From: Microglena sp. YARC
Lineage: Eukaryota > Chlorophyta > Chlorophyceae > Chlamydomonadales > Chlamydomonadaceae
Reading direction: 5' to 3'
Assembly: GCA_022414725.1 (NCBI GenBank)
Contig: CM039467.1
Span: forward strand, 15,462,091-15,526,090
Length of the DNA stretch: 64,000 nucleotides
The notes under the pieces were generated by a model. That model was not told the origin of the DNA. It saw nothing but the letters and a program-made list of their open reading frames with translations, and made no database searches. Positions 9,100 through 19,636 of this stretch are shown one piece after another. The number at the start of each line of letters is the position of its first letter. The first letter of the stretch is position 1. The position numbers were made by a program, and so were the translations under genes.

Positions 9100-9690
9100 T
9101 TGCCGGACTGCTTAGCTTGCAGCCCTCGACGCCACTGCCCTATCAGGGGGCAGCGTCGCCGATGTACTGCTAAGTACCGCCAGACTGTTCAGTTGTTTTC
9201 ACTGTCTTCTACTCATTGTAACATTTTTTGAAGAAGAATTCCCAACATACTTCATTGCTTCCCAACACAATCCATAGCGAGGGTCCTCTCCTGTACTCTT
9301 GGTTGTTCTTCCTACCTTATGTAGTGAAGAAAAGACAACCATATTTAGCCCTCACCTTCTCTCGGCTTGTTATGGACTTCCTAGTCCCCTTGAGTTGTTT
9401 AGTTGCAGTCTCTTTTGTCCCTCTTCCTAGTTCTTCCTTCCTCCTTTTCTTTGTTGCTTTGGGCCTAGGCTAGCCAGGGTTACGTACCGGTATCGCCGGG
9501 CATTGCCCTAGTGCTGTACCCTCCAAGTCCTGCCATCTGGTTTTCAAGCTTGGCTTGCAGCCCACGACGCCGCTGCCCCATCAGGAGGCAGCGTCGCCGA
9601 TGTACTGCTAAGTACCGCCAGACTGTTCAGTACTTTACTCTGTCTTCCGCTCATTGTAACAATTATCTATCCCCAATCCATAGCGAGGGC
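9100..9690. repeat. Direct segmental duplication (two copies of about 150 bp)
   Basis: The segments 9103-9290 and 9547-9690 share TTGCAGCCC-CGACGCC, AGGCAGCGTCGCCGATG, TACTGCTAAGTACCGCCAGA, ACTGTTCAGT, TCATTGTAACA and ATCCATAGCGAGGG. The 250 bp between them are TTCC-rich and non-coding. Confidence 0.7.
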
Positions 9691-10162
9691 ATGGGGGCAT
9701 GGGGTAAGCAGACCAGGCGTTACTGCTCACAGCGATCGTTCGAGGTGAACTAGATTTCAATGGGAGAAAGGTTGTCCTGGCTTTCCCATCAGCACATATG
9801 AGTACATGACTGCATGAGCAGTGAGGAAATAAAAAACTGATAAATCCAAGGATTTCTGAGGCGCGTGCTCTGAGTGCCAATACACAAGGGCAGGAACCAA
9901 AAGCCAGGAATCAAAAGCCCAATACCTGAGGGCAGGAATCAATAACGAACTAACGACCGTGAGCCATCAAATGTAAGGGCTTTTGTTCTTTTTTTCTTCA
10001 TTCCTTCCTTTTTCGAGACCCAGTCCTTGCTGTTGTGCTTTAGGGTGAGTAATCGCATACTTGCTTTTACAAGCAAGATGTTCGCCTTATAAAGGGTGGG
10101 CCTCCGTGCAATCAAGGATTTGATGTGAGCGGCGAAGGCAAAGGTGCATTAGAGATTCAACT
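9691..10162. other. No gene recognised
   Basis: Short direct repeats (CAGGAA-CCAAAAGCCAGGAATCAA, near 9890-9935) but no gene or domain. Confidence 0.5.
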
Positions 10163-10326
10163 AGGGAACGGCAATATGATATAAATATATAATGTCATCA
10201 TATGATGCCGGCAGTCTGACTAGGCTAAAGTTACCTTGTATACAATATCATATGATGCAATTCGTGATGTCAATCATATGATATCATACTCACCTTTGGT
10301 CAACATCATATGATATGCCGGTCTCT
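10163..10326 (+). mobile_element. Family C palindromic element
   Basis: Begins AGGGAACGGCAATATGAT and ends CATATGATATGCCGGTCTCT, near-complementary ends. Central GTCTGACTAGGCTAAAGTTA matches 4538-4717. Confidence 0.75.
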
Positions 10327-10437
10327 GGATACAACTGATAATACCATACTATCCGTGTTTCATGGACATGTTCACATGTCTTCAGACTGTCTCAACCTTC
10401 GCCATTGCTTTCTGTAATCAGGGGCCAGGAGAGTGGT

Positions 10438-10626
10438 GCGGGGTTGTTCAGGACGTTGCGTCCTCCGTCTCAGACGCAACGTCGATGGGTCCATTACGTC
10501 GCAGGTTGCAACATGGGGAGGGTCCGTTGACCAAAAGGAAGGGTCCGTTGCGTCGCAGGACGCAGGCTAAACAATTGGTTGCGTCTCAGGCAGCAGAGCT
10601 GGGGGACCTCCTAAAGTACCCTGGTA
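10438..10626 (+). mobile_element. Family B TIR element
   Basis: Left end GGGGTTGTTCAGGACGTTGC; internal GACGCAACG and GGGTCCGTTGCGTCGCAGGA; right part GAGCTGGGGGACCTCC ending ACCCTGG. It is a non-coding element of about 190 bp related to 61148-61350. Confidence 0.7.
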
Positions 10627-11339
10627 TTGTGTAGTAGTGTTTACTCTGCCTGCTGCAGATGGTGAGCAGCCCGAAGGCTGGTAGTCCATGCAATCAATCA
10701 AAATACAAAAAACATTGTAGTAGTTGAGATCTGGGTCCTGCTCTAGGGGTTTTAATACCTACGCCACCAAAACGGTGGTTGGGAGTCTGGTTTGCTTGTC
10801 CTCGACACCCCCCTGATGTAGTGTTGTTTTTTTGCTTTGTGGGTGCTTTTTCTTTTTGTTGAAGCACATAGTCTCATACACCCTCGTGGTGTCAAGTAGA
10901 CTTTAACATAAATGTAATGTAATCGCAATGTCATAAACAGATCATAGACCCAAGGCAGAAGGATTCTGATTATCACGTACGTTAGCTCATTCATGAATAC
11001 AGAACAACTTGTATCTTGATTACAATGTAGTACTGATTAAAACAAAATGTTTTTATGGTACATTGCTATAGTGCTGATTGTAGGGCTGGTTATTTTTCTT
11101 GCACGTTGATCTAGTGCTGATTGTAGTGCTGATTGTTTTTCTATCACATTGCTCTGTGGGACCTGCCTAGTTTTAGCCACTTAGGCTAAATGGACTGGCC
11201 CATCCTTCAACAATCAAGACCGACTCTCGATGTTTAAGAGGGCCTGTTCTTTTGTGTCCAGTGTTTTTCTCAATTAGCCCCTCTTAAAAATCTAAAGGCA
11301 CACCTCCCCCGAGGCCCCGGAAGAGAGTGCACATTTTTG
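10627..11339. other. No gene recognised
   Basis: Opens with one diverged copy of the CAGATGGTGAGCAGCCCGAA motif, the unit that is tandemly repeated at 59558-60175. The rest is AT-rich with a short internal duplication (GTGCTGATTGTAG, 11070-11130). Confidence 0.5.
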
Positions 11340-11388
11340 CAGTCCAGGGGTAGCCGAATTGGCTGAAGGGAATTGCCCAACCTTAAAA
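11340..11388 (+). repeat. Family F short dispersed repeat
   Basis: CAGTCCAGGGGTAGCCGAAT followed by GGCTGAAGGGAATTGCCCAA. It recurs at 21121-21160 and, inverted, at 45833-45880. At those two sites it directly joins a (TATG/CATA) microsatellite. Confidence 0.65.
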
Positions 11389-11491
11389 AAAGGAAAGTCA
11401 ATTACAAAAACAAGCACTGGCGATAGAAACATACTGTGTGAGTAAGCTTCTTGGCCATTTGGAGGTCTCCGGTTCAAATCTGCATTGCCAT

Positions 11492-11612
11492 GTGCTATAG
11501 AAATCCCTGGTTATCGTGGTTATCGCACGGGGGGTATTGTTAACTGCAATGTGCAGATGGTTAGACGCCGTACCTGGCGTATAGAACCTTGTAACAATTA
11601 TTATTATGTTTA
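11492..11612 (+). repeat. Family G dispersed repeat
   Basis: Contains TATAGAAATCCCTGGTTATC, GCACGGGGGGTATTGTTAAC, GTGCAGATGGTTAGACG and TTGTAACAATTATTATTA. An inverted copy lies at 48585-48690. Shorter relatives of the GGGTAT-GCACGG core occur at 7060 and 11690. Confidence 0.7.
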
Positions 11613-11754
11613 TTATTTTGGCTATCTCAGGCCTAGTAAGCAGACATCTTTGAGAACTTTAGATCACACAGTCGTCGAGTCTGGTTTCCGTGGGTATCGC
11701 ACGGAAACAGGGACTTGGAATTGGGAGAGGGAGAGCAGCCCTGAGTGTGCTGAA

Positions 11755-11860
11755 CAAGTCCTATGCAGCGTCATTTTTTCGGCCGGTCGTTTGGACGGAC
11801 GCATAGGCGGACAACAGGGTGAATATGGGGGCTCCCGGAGGGAGAGTTTTGTCAAAAAAC
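11755..11860 (+). repeat. Family D dispersed repeat, internally deleted
   Basis: CAAGTCCTATGCAGCGTC jumps directly to the CGGTCGTTTGGACGGAC segment and then ATGGGGGCTCCCGG; the middle third is missing. Confidence 0.6.
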
Positions 11861-11879
11861 ATGTAACAATCCAATCATC

Positions 11880-13012
11880 ATAGAGGGCTGGAAGGACATA
11901 TACCTGTAACGACTACCAGGCCCTGTCTAAATGCCCTCTTCCACACATACATGCTGCAGTTATTGAGGTAAAAAAAGCCACCCCCCAGACCATCGTTGCG
12001 TTTCTTTTTCATTCTGGCTATTATACACAGGGGGCTAGAGGGAAAGACATCAGCATTGAGGCCCTGTCCATATACACTGTTCCACACACAGACATCCACT
12101 AAAGTGACATCCACACACAGACATCCACACACAGACATCCACTAAAGTGATAGGGACAAAAAAGCAATCCCCCAGACCATTGTGGCATCTCTATTGAGTC
12201 TTCATGCTGTAAGCAGGGGCCTAGAGCTCTGGAATGACACACCCGTAATGACTAATCAGTAGGGATCGGCATATCATATGATTTTGGCCAAAGGTGAGTA
12301 TGATATCATATGATAGCATACAAATTGCATCATATGATATTGTATTTAAATGGTAACTTTGGCCTAGTCAGACTCCCGGCACCACATGATATCATATGAT
12401 ATCATGTTGCCGTTCCCTACTAATCAGTCCGTATATAAATGCTCTGGTCCACACAGACACCTGTAATGACTAATCAGTCCCTGTATAAATGCTATGTTCC
12501 ACACAGACACCCGTCATGACTAATCAGTCCCTGCATAAATGCTCTGTTCCACACAGAGAACTACTGCAGCGATTGAAGTAAAAAAAGCTACCCCCAGACC
12601 CGTGATGCATTTCTATTCGTTCGGTTTGCTGTAAACAGGGGGTTGGAGCTCTGGAACAAGGCCCTGTCCACATGTTCTGTTCTTCCACTGCATATATGTG
12701 GACAAAAAAGCGATCCCCCAGACCATTGTTGTGTCTGTATTTCTCCAGACCATTGTTGTGTCTCTACATGTACACTTATACACAGGGGGCTGGAGGGACA
12801 GGTATCTACACTGAGGCCCAGTCCACATGTTATGTTCTACCACTGCACAGATTTGGACAAAAAAGCAACCCTACGGACTACTGTTGCGTCTCTATTTATT
12901 TTGCCTGTTGTACACTTATACACAGGGGGGGCGGAGGGGCAGGTATGTGCACTGAGGCCCTGTCCACATGCCCTGTTCCACTTATGCACCCACTGCAGCA
13001 ATTGGGAGAACA
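11880..13012. repeat. Degenerate tandem array, about 80-170-bp units
   Basis: Repeated motifs in order: AGGGGGCTGGAGG, GAGGCCCTGTCCACATG, CTGTTCCAC, AAAAAAGC-A-CCCCCAGACCAT and TGTTGCGTCTCTATTT. A family C element interrupts it at 12262-12420. The open frames across it (12643-13235) are repeat translation. Confidence 0.7.
12262..12420 (-). mobile_element. Family C palindromic element
   Basis: AGGGATCGGCATATCATATG at the left and ATATCATGTTGCCGTTCCCT at the right form inverted ends. Orientation is opposite to the copies at 4538 and 10163. The flank CTAATCAGT(A) precedes it and CTACTAATCAGT follows, consistent with insertion into the surrounding tandem array. Confidence 0.78.
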
Positions 13013-13027
13013 AAATAAACTTGGTCG

Positions 13028-13245
13028 TGGTGGGGGTAGCAGTGGGGTTGGGGGTGGAAGGGGTGGAGGCCTGGGAACATCATTATCATTGGTGTCAGTG
13101 TGGGTGTGGAGTTGGCTGTCTGTAGGGAGCCATGCCTACCCCAGCGCTGTTCTTTTCAGCTGCGAGCAGCAGCTTCTAGGTAGCTCCCTGGGCCAGAGAT
13201 TGGGCCACAAGATTTCAGCAGTGCCAAAAAGCTGATTCTGCCTGG
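13028..13245 (+). repeat. Copy of the left arm of the gamma-CA intron inverted repeat
   Basis: Nearly identical to 5618-5835, including GGGGTGGAGGCCTGGGAACA, TCATTATCATTGGTGT, GGAGTTGGCT, GTAGGGAGCCATGCCTACCC and AGCAGCTTCTAGGTAGCTCC. Here the second arm is absent. A further fragment resembling the element's other end lies at 13246-13290. Confidence 0.8.
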
Positions 13246-13944
13246 AAGCTGCTTCGAGGTTTTCAGTTACACGCAGCAGCTTCAAGATCACTTACTGCAA
13301 CCGCTCCCACTGCAACCGTTGGGAGAAAAAATAAACACCCCCTTCACCTGACCCATTCCCCCCCCGTGTGCATCGCAAATTGAGCAACTCGGTGCGACCT
13401 CAGTGCGACGCACTGCCCCCCGAACCCCGCAGAGCCCGGGGGGGCCTGGGGGGCCAGTTCTGACTAGTTTAGACGGACCCATGCGTCACCATGCAGCGAC
13501 AGAATGGCGAGGCGTCTTCAGAAAAAAAGTGGATTAGACCCTGGATAGCCAGGCAGGGGAGCTGCCTACAAGCTACAAGCTACAACCAATTTATGCATAG
13601 CCACAAATAAACCTGTGTAATTCAAGCTCAGCCCCCTACATAAACGTTTTATCTAACACACACACTGTCCTTCAAACCCTTCACCCTCAGTTACCATTCT
13701 TGTCAGAGATTTTTTTCGTTTCAGAAAGGGGGTCTTCAGGTAATGATCAGGGATTTTGTCTCTTTCATTGTTAAGGAGGTTGGGCCCCTGGTAGCGATTT
13801 GGGTAGACGCACGGAAGGGCCAGCGGCTGGGGCCGAGGTTCGAGTCTCATGGTAGCGGAAGGTTTGGCCAAAACAGGGTCCCAGGTAGCAATCGCTATTG
13901 GTAGCGGGAAAAAGCTCTGCTTCTTGTCGATGGCTGGCTAGTGG
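13246..13944. other. No gene recognised; 3' flank of the RCC1-repeat gene
   Basis: Contains a family A-type fragment (GGGGAGCTGCCTACAAGCTA, 13556-13600), a CCCGG-rich stretch with GTGCGAC motifs (13390-13460) and a tRNA-promoter-like segment (13785-13855) too irregular to call. Confidence 0.45.
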
Positions 13945-14545
13945 CTACATGAACGAGTTCATATGACACTTGCACTGCTTCTTTGACCCCTCACTCTGCT
14001 CCACCATCCTTGTGCAAGGCTGGCAACGCTTATTACGCCTCAGAGTCCTGTCGGGGTGAACCACCTTGTAGTTCTTCACCAGGGTGGGCTTCCATCTGGC
14101 CCTTTTGCTCCCCAACCCAAGCTGCCCGTAGTCCCCCCTGCCCCAGAGGTACAAGCCGCCCATGTTGTTCACTGCTACCGTGTGGTGCTCACCAGCCTGG
14201 ATGGCAACTGGGCAGTGGGTGGGGGCGGTGGGGGTGAAGCGATTTCTCTGCCTTCGGTCCCCTTGCCCTAGCTGGCCCCAGGCATTGCAGCCGGCAGTAC
14301 GTACCTCCAGACGGCCCCTGTTACTCACTAGGGCCACGGAGTGGAAGGTCCCACAGATGAGCTGTACAACCCGAATGCGCTGCCCATCTTCCCCGTCTAG
14401 TGCAAGTGGTATCTTCGTCGGTTTCCACCGGTCCTCGGTATCACCTAGACCCAGACAGCCATGGCCATTGCCGCCGAAACCAATCACATTGCCCCCAACC
14501 GTCAAGGCCATGCTGTGGTAGCTGCCCGCTGCAATTGCTGTGATC
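13945..14545 (-). CDS. RCC1-repeat protein, terminal exon
   Basis: Acceptor CTGTCTCGCAG|GATCA. It completes the split Arg codon and runs 200 codons to a TAG stop. It holds three RCC1 repeats and a basic, cysteine-rich tail. A weak donor at CTACAAG|GTGGTT (after LVKNYK) could remove the tail, but no later exon was seen. Confidence 0.9.
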
Positions 14546-16688
14546 CTGCGAGACAGAAGAGCAAGCATGGGTTGAGTATGGCGTAACATCAGGCAGGGTT
14601 TTTCTTTGCAGCTTTTCATAGCAGCTTCTTGGCAGCTCCCTGAGCCGGCCACTGGGCTACACCGACCTATTTCAGTAGTTCTAGGCAGCTGATTATGCCA
14701 GCTTCAAGGTGCTCGAGGTTGCGCCAGGTTTGGCTGAATAGACAATCAGGGGAGCTGCATAGAAGCTGCTGCTCGTAGCTGAAAAGAAAAATAATGATAT
14801 CAAGGAAGAGATATATCGTGCAGTCCATTACCATAGTTTTTATTGGTTGGCCAAAATGCAAGGGAAATCGTACAGCCCGATACTAAATGTTTTTGCCTTC
14901 CCCCATGTTACACCTGATCATATGGCAGCCCGGTATCATTTTGTTACGTTCCCCAATGTAACACCTGAGCATATGGCAGCCCAAGACCAAATGTTTTTAC
15001 CTTCCCCAATGTTACACCTGAGCATATGGCAGCCCGATGCTAGACTTCGAGGTCAAAATCCATAATACAATTAGCTCACAGACAATACAGCCAAACACGT
15101 AATCCAGAGGTCGGCAGTTCGAATCTCACTAGGTCAATTTTTTCTTTTCGAAAATCGCATTTTTAGGCCTCGAGGTCAAAATCCTGATTATAATCCCTGT
15201 CAGGGATGAAGGGTATCAAGAGGGCGGGGTGAAAATTACCGCTATTAAAATGTAAGAAAAAGTCCCCCCCCCCCCCTTAAATGGCCCTATATCATAAAAA
15301 GCTACAAAAGGCTATAAAAGCTATATAAAGGCATAAAACGCTGTCCCTGGAGGAGGCCTAAAACCATGAAGCTAGAGGAAACCCACTTTGAGATTTGAAA
15401 TCCATATAAGGGATGAAGGAGATGAAGAGGGCGGGTGAACATCTTTGAAAGTGGATATCCTCCTTTGGTGTTCTATCATTTGTTGTGAATGCACTACTGC
15501 ATGTTTCGGCCCCAAATCTGAATGCAAGGTAGATGGGCATGCCAGGCTATTTAAAGTTATTTCAGATTATATCAGATTCTTTCAGGTTCCCCACCTGTCC
15601 CCCAAGTGTGTACATGTGTCACCCTCCAGTTGCTCCTGTTTTCGCTGTGTGCAATGTGTCGCAAATTGACCTACTTGGTGCGACGCGCTTCCCCCCCCAG
15701 TGCGACGCGCTGCCCCCAACCCCCCCGGGGCTCCCTGCTTCACTCTCCACCCTATACCGTGCTTTGCCACAATCCCCAAATCAGGCTTGCGTTGCAACGT
15801 TTGCTACACAACTGGACCTACAGAAAGCTGACAAGTCCTTTGCAGCATCGCAAGCGACACAGAAAATTGGCGGATAGTGTAGGCAACGGAACAACAGGTG
15901 GCAAGACTGAAGCCAGTTAGTTATGAGACAGTTGGCTGACGTGTCAGGCTTCGTCTTGGTCGTCGGTCGGACAGACGGACAACAGGGTGAATCTTGGGGC
16001 TCTCGCTCCCCAGAAGGGGGGACTCCGCCAAAAAAATAGGGCCAGAAGCCATTTGGCTGGGGTATGACGTCACCAGGGTGCGGTACACCCAAAGACCTGA
16101 CCCCCCCCCGTGCCAGTAGCCATTTGGCTGGGGTGTAATGTCAGCAGGGTGCGGTACACCCAGAGACCTGAAAACCTAGGGCTTACTTCAAAATCTAATA
16201 TTTTGATATGCGTCATATTTGCGGGAGGATATTTTGATATGTGTGATATATTCGCTCAGGTGCAGTAGTAGCAGTCTGTGAAAGCAGCACCCACAGTAGC
16301 CATTCCGCCGTGCAAGCGATCGTAAAGTTCCTTCAAACTCACGCCATGTGGCAAGGCGTATAAATTTTCAATTTTGTAATAGGTTGGTTCCTTCAACCTC
16401 ACGCCATGTGGCAAGGCGTAACAATTTTCAATTTTGTAATAGGTTGGTTCCTTCAACCACTGTAAGCTTGGACCTACCATAGGATTGCAAACAAAGAGGG
16501 AAAGATGTACACAGAGGGAAGGATGTACAAAAAGGGAAGGATGTACAAAGAGGGAAGGATGTACAAAAAGGGAAGGATGTAAAAAAAGGGAAGGATGTAC
16601 AAAGAGGGAAGGATGTACAAAAAGGGAAGGATGTACAAAAGCAGGCGAGCAAGCAGGCGAACAAGCAAGCAAGCAACCGAGCAAGCTG

Positions 16689-16725
<37 letters not shown>

Positions 16726-19444
16726 AAATAATGATTCACAATTGATTTGCAGGAGATTCTTTTGTCCCCTACCCTTGCTCCTTTCCAGGTTTTTTTTTGT
16801 AAGAAAGGGAACTGGTGTCTTCACGTAGCACCATGGTGCTCCTGGTAGCTTTTCAAGGGCTGCTAGCAGCTTTGGGGTCTCGACAGGCAACCCAAAAAGA
16901 CTCTAACCCCCCAAAGCACCCCCTAAACACGCAGGTGTATAATTTCATCACATTCCCCACAAGTTGGGGTTCTGCTAGCAGCTTTGGGGTCTCAACAGGC
17001 AACCCCAAGAGACTCTAACCCCCCTAAGCACCCCCTAAACACACAGGTATATAATTTCATCACATTTCCACCCCACATTCCCCACAATTTGGGGTTCTGC
17101 TAGCAGCTTTGGGGTCTCTACGTTCAATCCCAAAAGACTCTAACCCCCCAAAGCACCCCTAAACACGCAGGTATATAATTTCATCACATTCTCACCCCAC
17201 ATTTCCCACAAGTTGGGGGTCTGCTAGTAGCTTTGGGGTCTCTACATTCAATCCCAAAAGACTCTAAACCCCCAAAGCACCCCCTAAACACGCAGGTATA
17301 TAATTTCATCACATTCCCACCCCACATTCCCCACAATTTGGGGGTCTGCTAGCAGCTTTGGGGTCTCTACGTTCAATCCCAAAAGACTCTAATCCCCCAA
17401 AGCACCCCGTAAACACAAAGGTTTATAATTTCATCACATTCCCCACATTCCCACCCCACATTACCAACTCACATTCCCCACATACCCACCCGACATTCCC
17501 CACATTACCAACTCACATTCACCACATACCCACCCGGCATTCCCCACAATTAGGAATTCTGCTAGCATCTTTGGGGGCTCTACAGGCGACCCCAAAAGAA
17601 TCTTATGTAGCATCCCCCCAAAATGATGTATGATTTAGCATTTTAAAGAAGAAGACAAAAATGAAAAGAAACGCAACCTAAAGCACCTGCAAGAAAACCC
17701 TGATCTTCACCTGTGCAGGAAGGTGCAGGAATTGTTTCCCCCGCTATATATAGCGATCGATACTTTGACCCCATTTGGCCAAAATCGCTGCTATAAAGAA
17801 GCAGAAGGAAATGGCCCTAAAAAGCTGTAAAAAGCTATAAAAGCGCTGTCCCTGGAGGAGGTATAAAACCAGAAAGCTAGAACAAACCCACTTTCAGATT
17901 TGTATGTACGTATGTAAGTATGTATGTATGTATGTATGTATGTATGTATGTATGTATGTACTAGTACGGTAGCCCGTGTGGCCGGTGGCCACCCCCCACC
18001 CAGGCCATGGGTCCTAGTCTGGTTTGGGTTACATAACGGGTAACGCCCTTGTATGCCCCCCCCCCCCCCCCCCCCCCCCCTCCCTTACACACAGTCAAGA
18101 AATCAGCCATCTCAGCCCTTGCTCGACGCTCCCCTGCCTCTCCCCCCAACCCCCCCCCTCCCCGCACACACACTTCTTCTCCCTACCTATTCCCCTTCTG
18201 CTTCAGGTGTGGCCTCCCACCCTGTCATACACACATACCATCCCCCCTTCCCCCCATTCTGACCTCTCCCTACCCCTCACCCACCCCATCCACACACACT
18301 CTTTTTCTCTCACCTTACCCCCCACCACCATCCCTTCCCCCAACCACCAACACGCACACACAATCTCCTTCTCCCTACCTCGTACCCTTCACTTCACCCT
18401 GTGGGATTCAATCGTGCAGAAAGAGGGAACCGCTGTGCTTCGAATCTACCAACATTGCGAGCGCTCAGTCGCTCAGATTCCGATCGCCCCGAGAACACCG
18501 GACCGGTGCAATTGCATGGCTACAAACCTGCAGCTTCGTCTTCTCGTACAGTGCCCCTGTCGAGACTCGATCAACTCAGAACAGCAAAAATCGCAGCAAC
18601 GTACTTCATATTCTATACAACGAAAAGAGCTTGCAAAGGTGGGATGATCGTGGCAAGCGCGAGAGTGTCCAGGGGGACGGAATGGCCATGGCGATCTGAA
18701 CAAAGGTAATTAATCGCAACTGGATGCCAGTCACTACGAATGTGATGCGATGGCATGGCAAAATTGCGCATGCGTGAGATGAATGGTGGCAACGCTCGCA
18801 GACGGAGAAAAAAAGCATCACGATATGAAGGTGTGGCTTGATTATGATCCTGGCATAATTCCTCGGTCTGGGCAGCATAGTCTTAGCGCCTGGATTGGTT
18901 ACCAGCTTCGTGTTCCTCCTCAGGCACGGTAGCTCGTTCCTGACTCCTTGCGAGATTACCAGCATGACGTAGCTCCTCGGATCGGGCAGCGCGGGCATCA
19001 CGTCGACGCTTGTTGGCTATTTCCCTGTCTGGCTTGCTCTGGCAAGCTCGCTTTGAGCGCTGGCTGGCGGTGTTGCGGGCCCTCCTGTCCATTATGACCG
19101 TTGCCATGCATCATGGTCGCATTATCCGTAAAAACTGAAAGCTATTATTCCGAGCGCCATGCCAAGCCATATGAGGGTCGGCTGGTGACCTCCGAGGAGA
19201 GGATCTTCTGATTCTAAATGTCTTGCCGTCATAGTATCGGAGGCAATTGTGGACTTGCTATGAGCGCGCGCGCTTAGCTTAGCGAATCTGCAGCTTTGGT
19301 GTTTGAAAATTCCGCTAGGCGGGGAGTTGCTAGTTGGGTGAACGAAAAGTCGGTTGCAAGTCGGTTACACTTCGCACGTGGGCACGCGATTATGACACCA
19401 CCACGACCACCACGACCACCGCGACCACCACGACCATGATTTCT

Positions 19445-19481
<37 letters not shown>

Positions 19482-19487
19482 TGTATG

Positions 19488-19518
<31 letters not shown>

Positions 19519-19605
19519 GTATGTATGTATGTATGTATGTATGTACTAGTACGGTAGCCATGTGGCCGGTGGCCACACCTACTCTCACGAAGACCCCCCC
19601 CCCCC

Positions 19606-19636
<31 letters not shown>

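Noticed and set aside
13785..13855. tRNA-like segment (TAGCGATTTGGGTAGACGC then GAGGTTCGAGTCTC)
   Set aside because: A- and B-box-like, but the T stem does not pair and there is no acceptor stem. At most a decayed SINE.
18024..18699. 207- and 216-codon Pro-rich frames
   Set aside because: C-rich tract read in two registers; no non-repetitive protein-like part.
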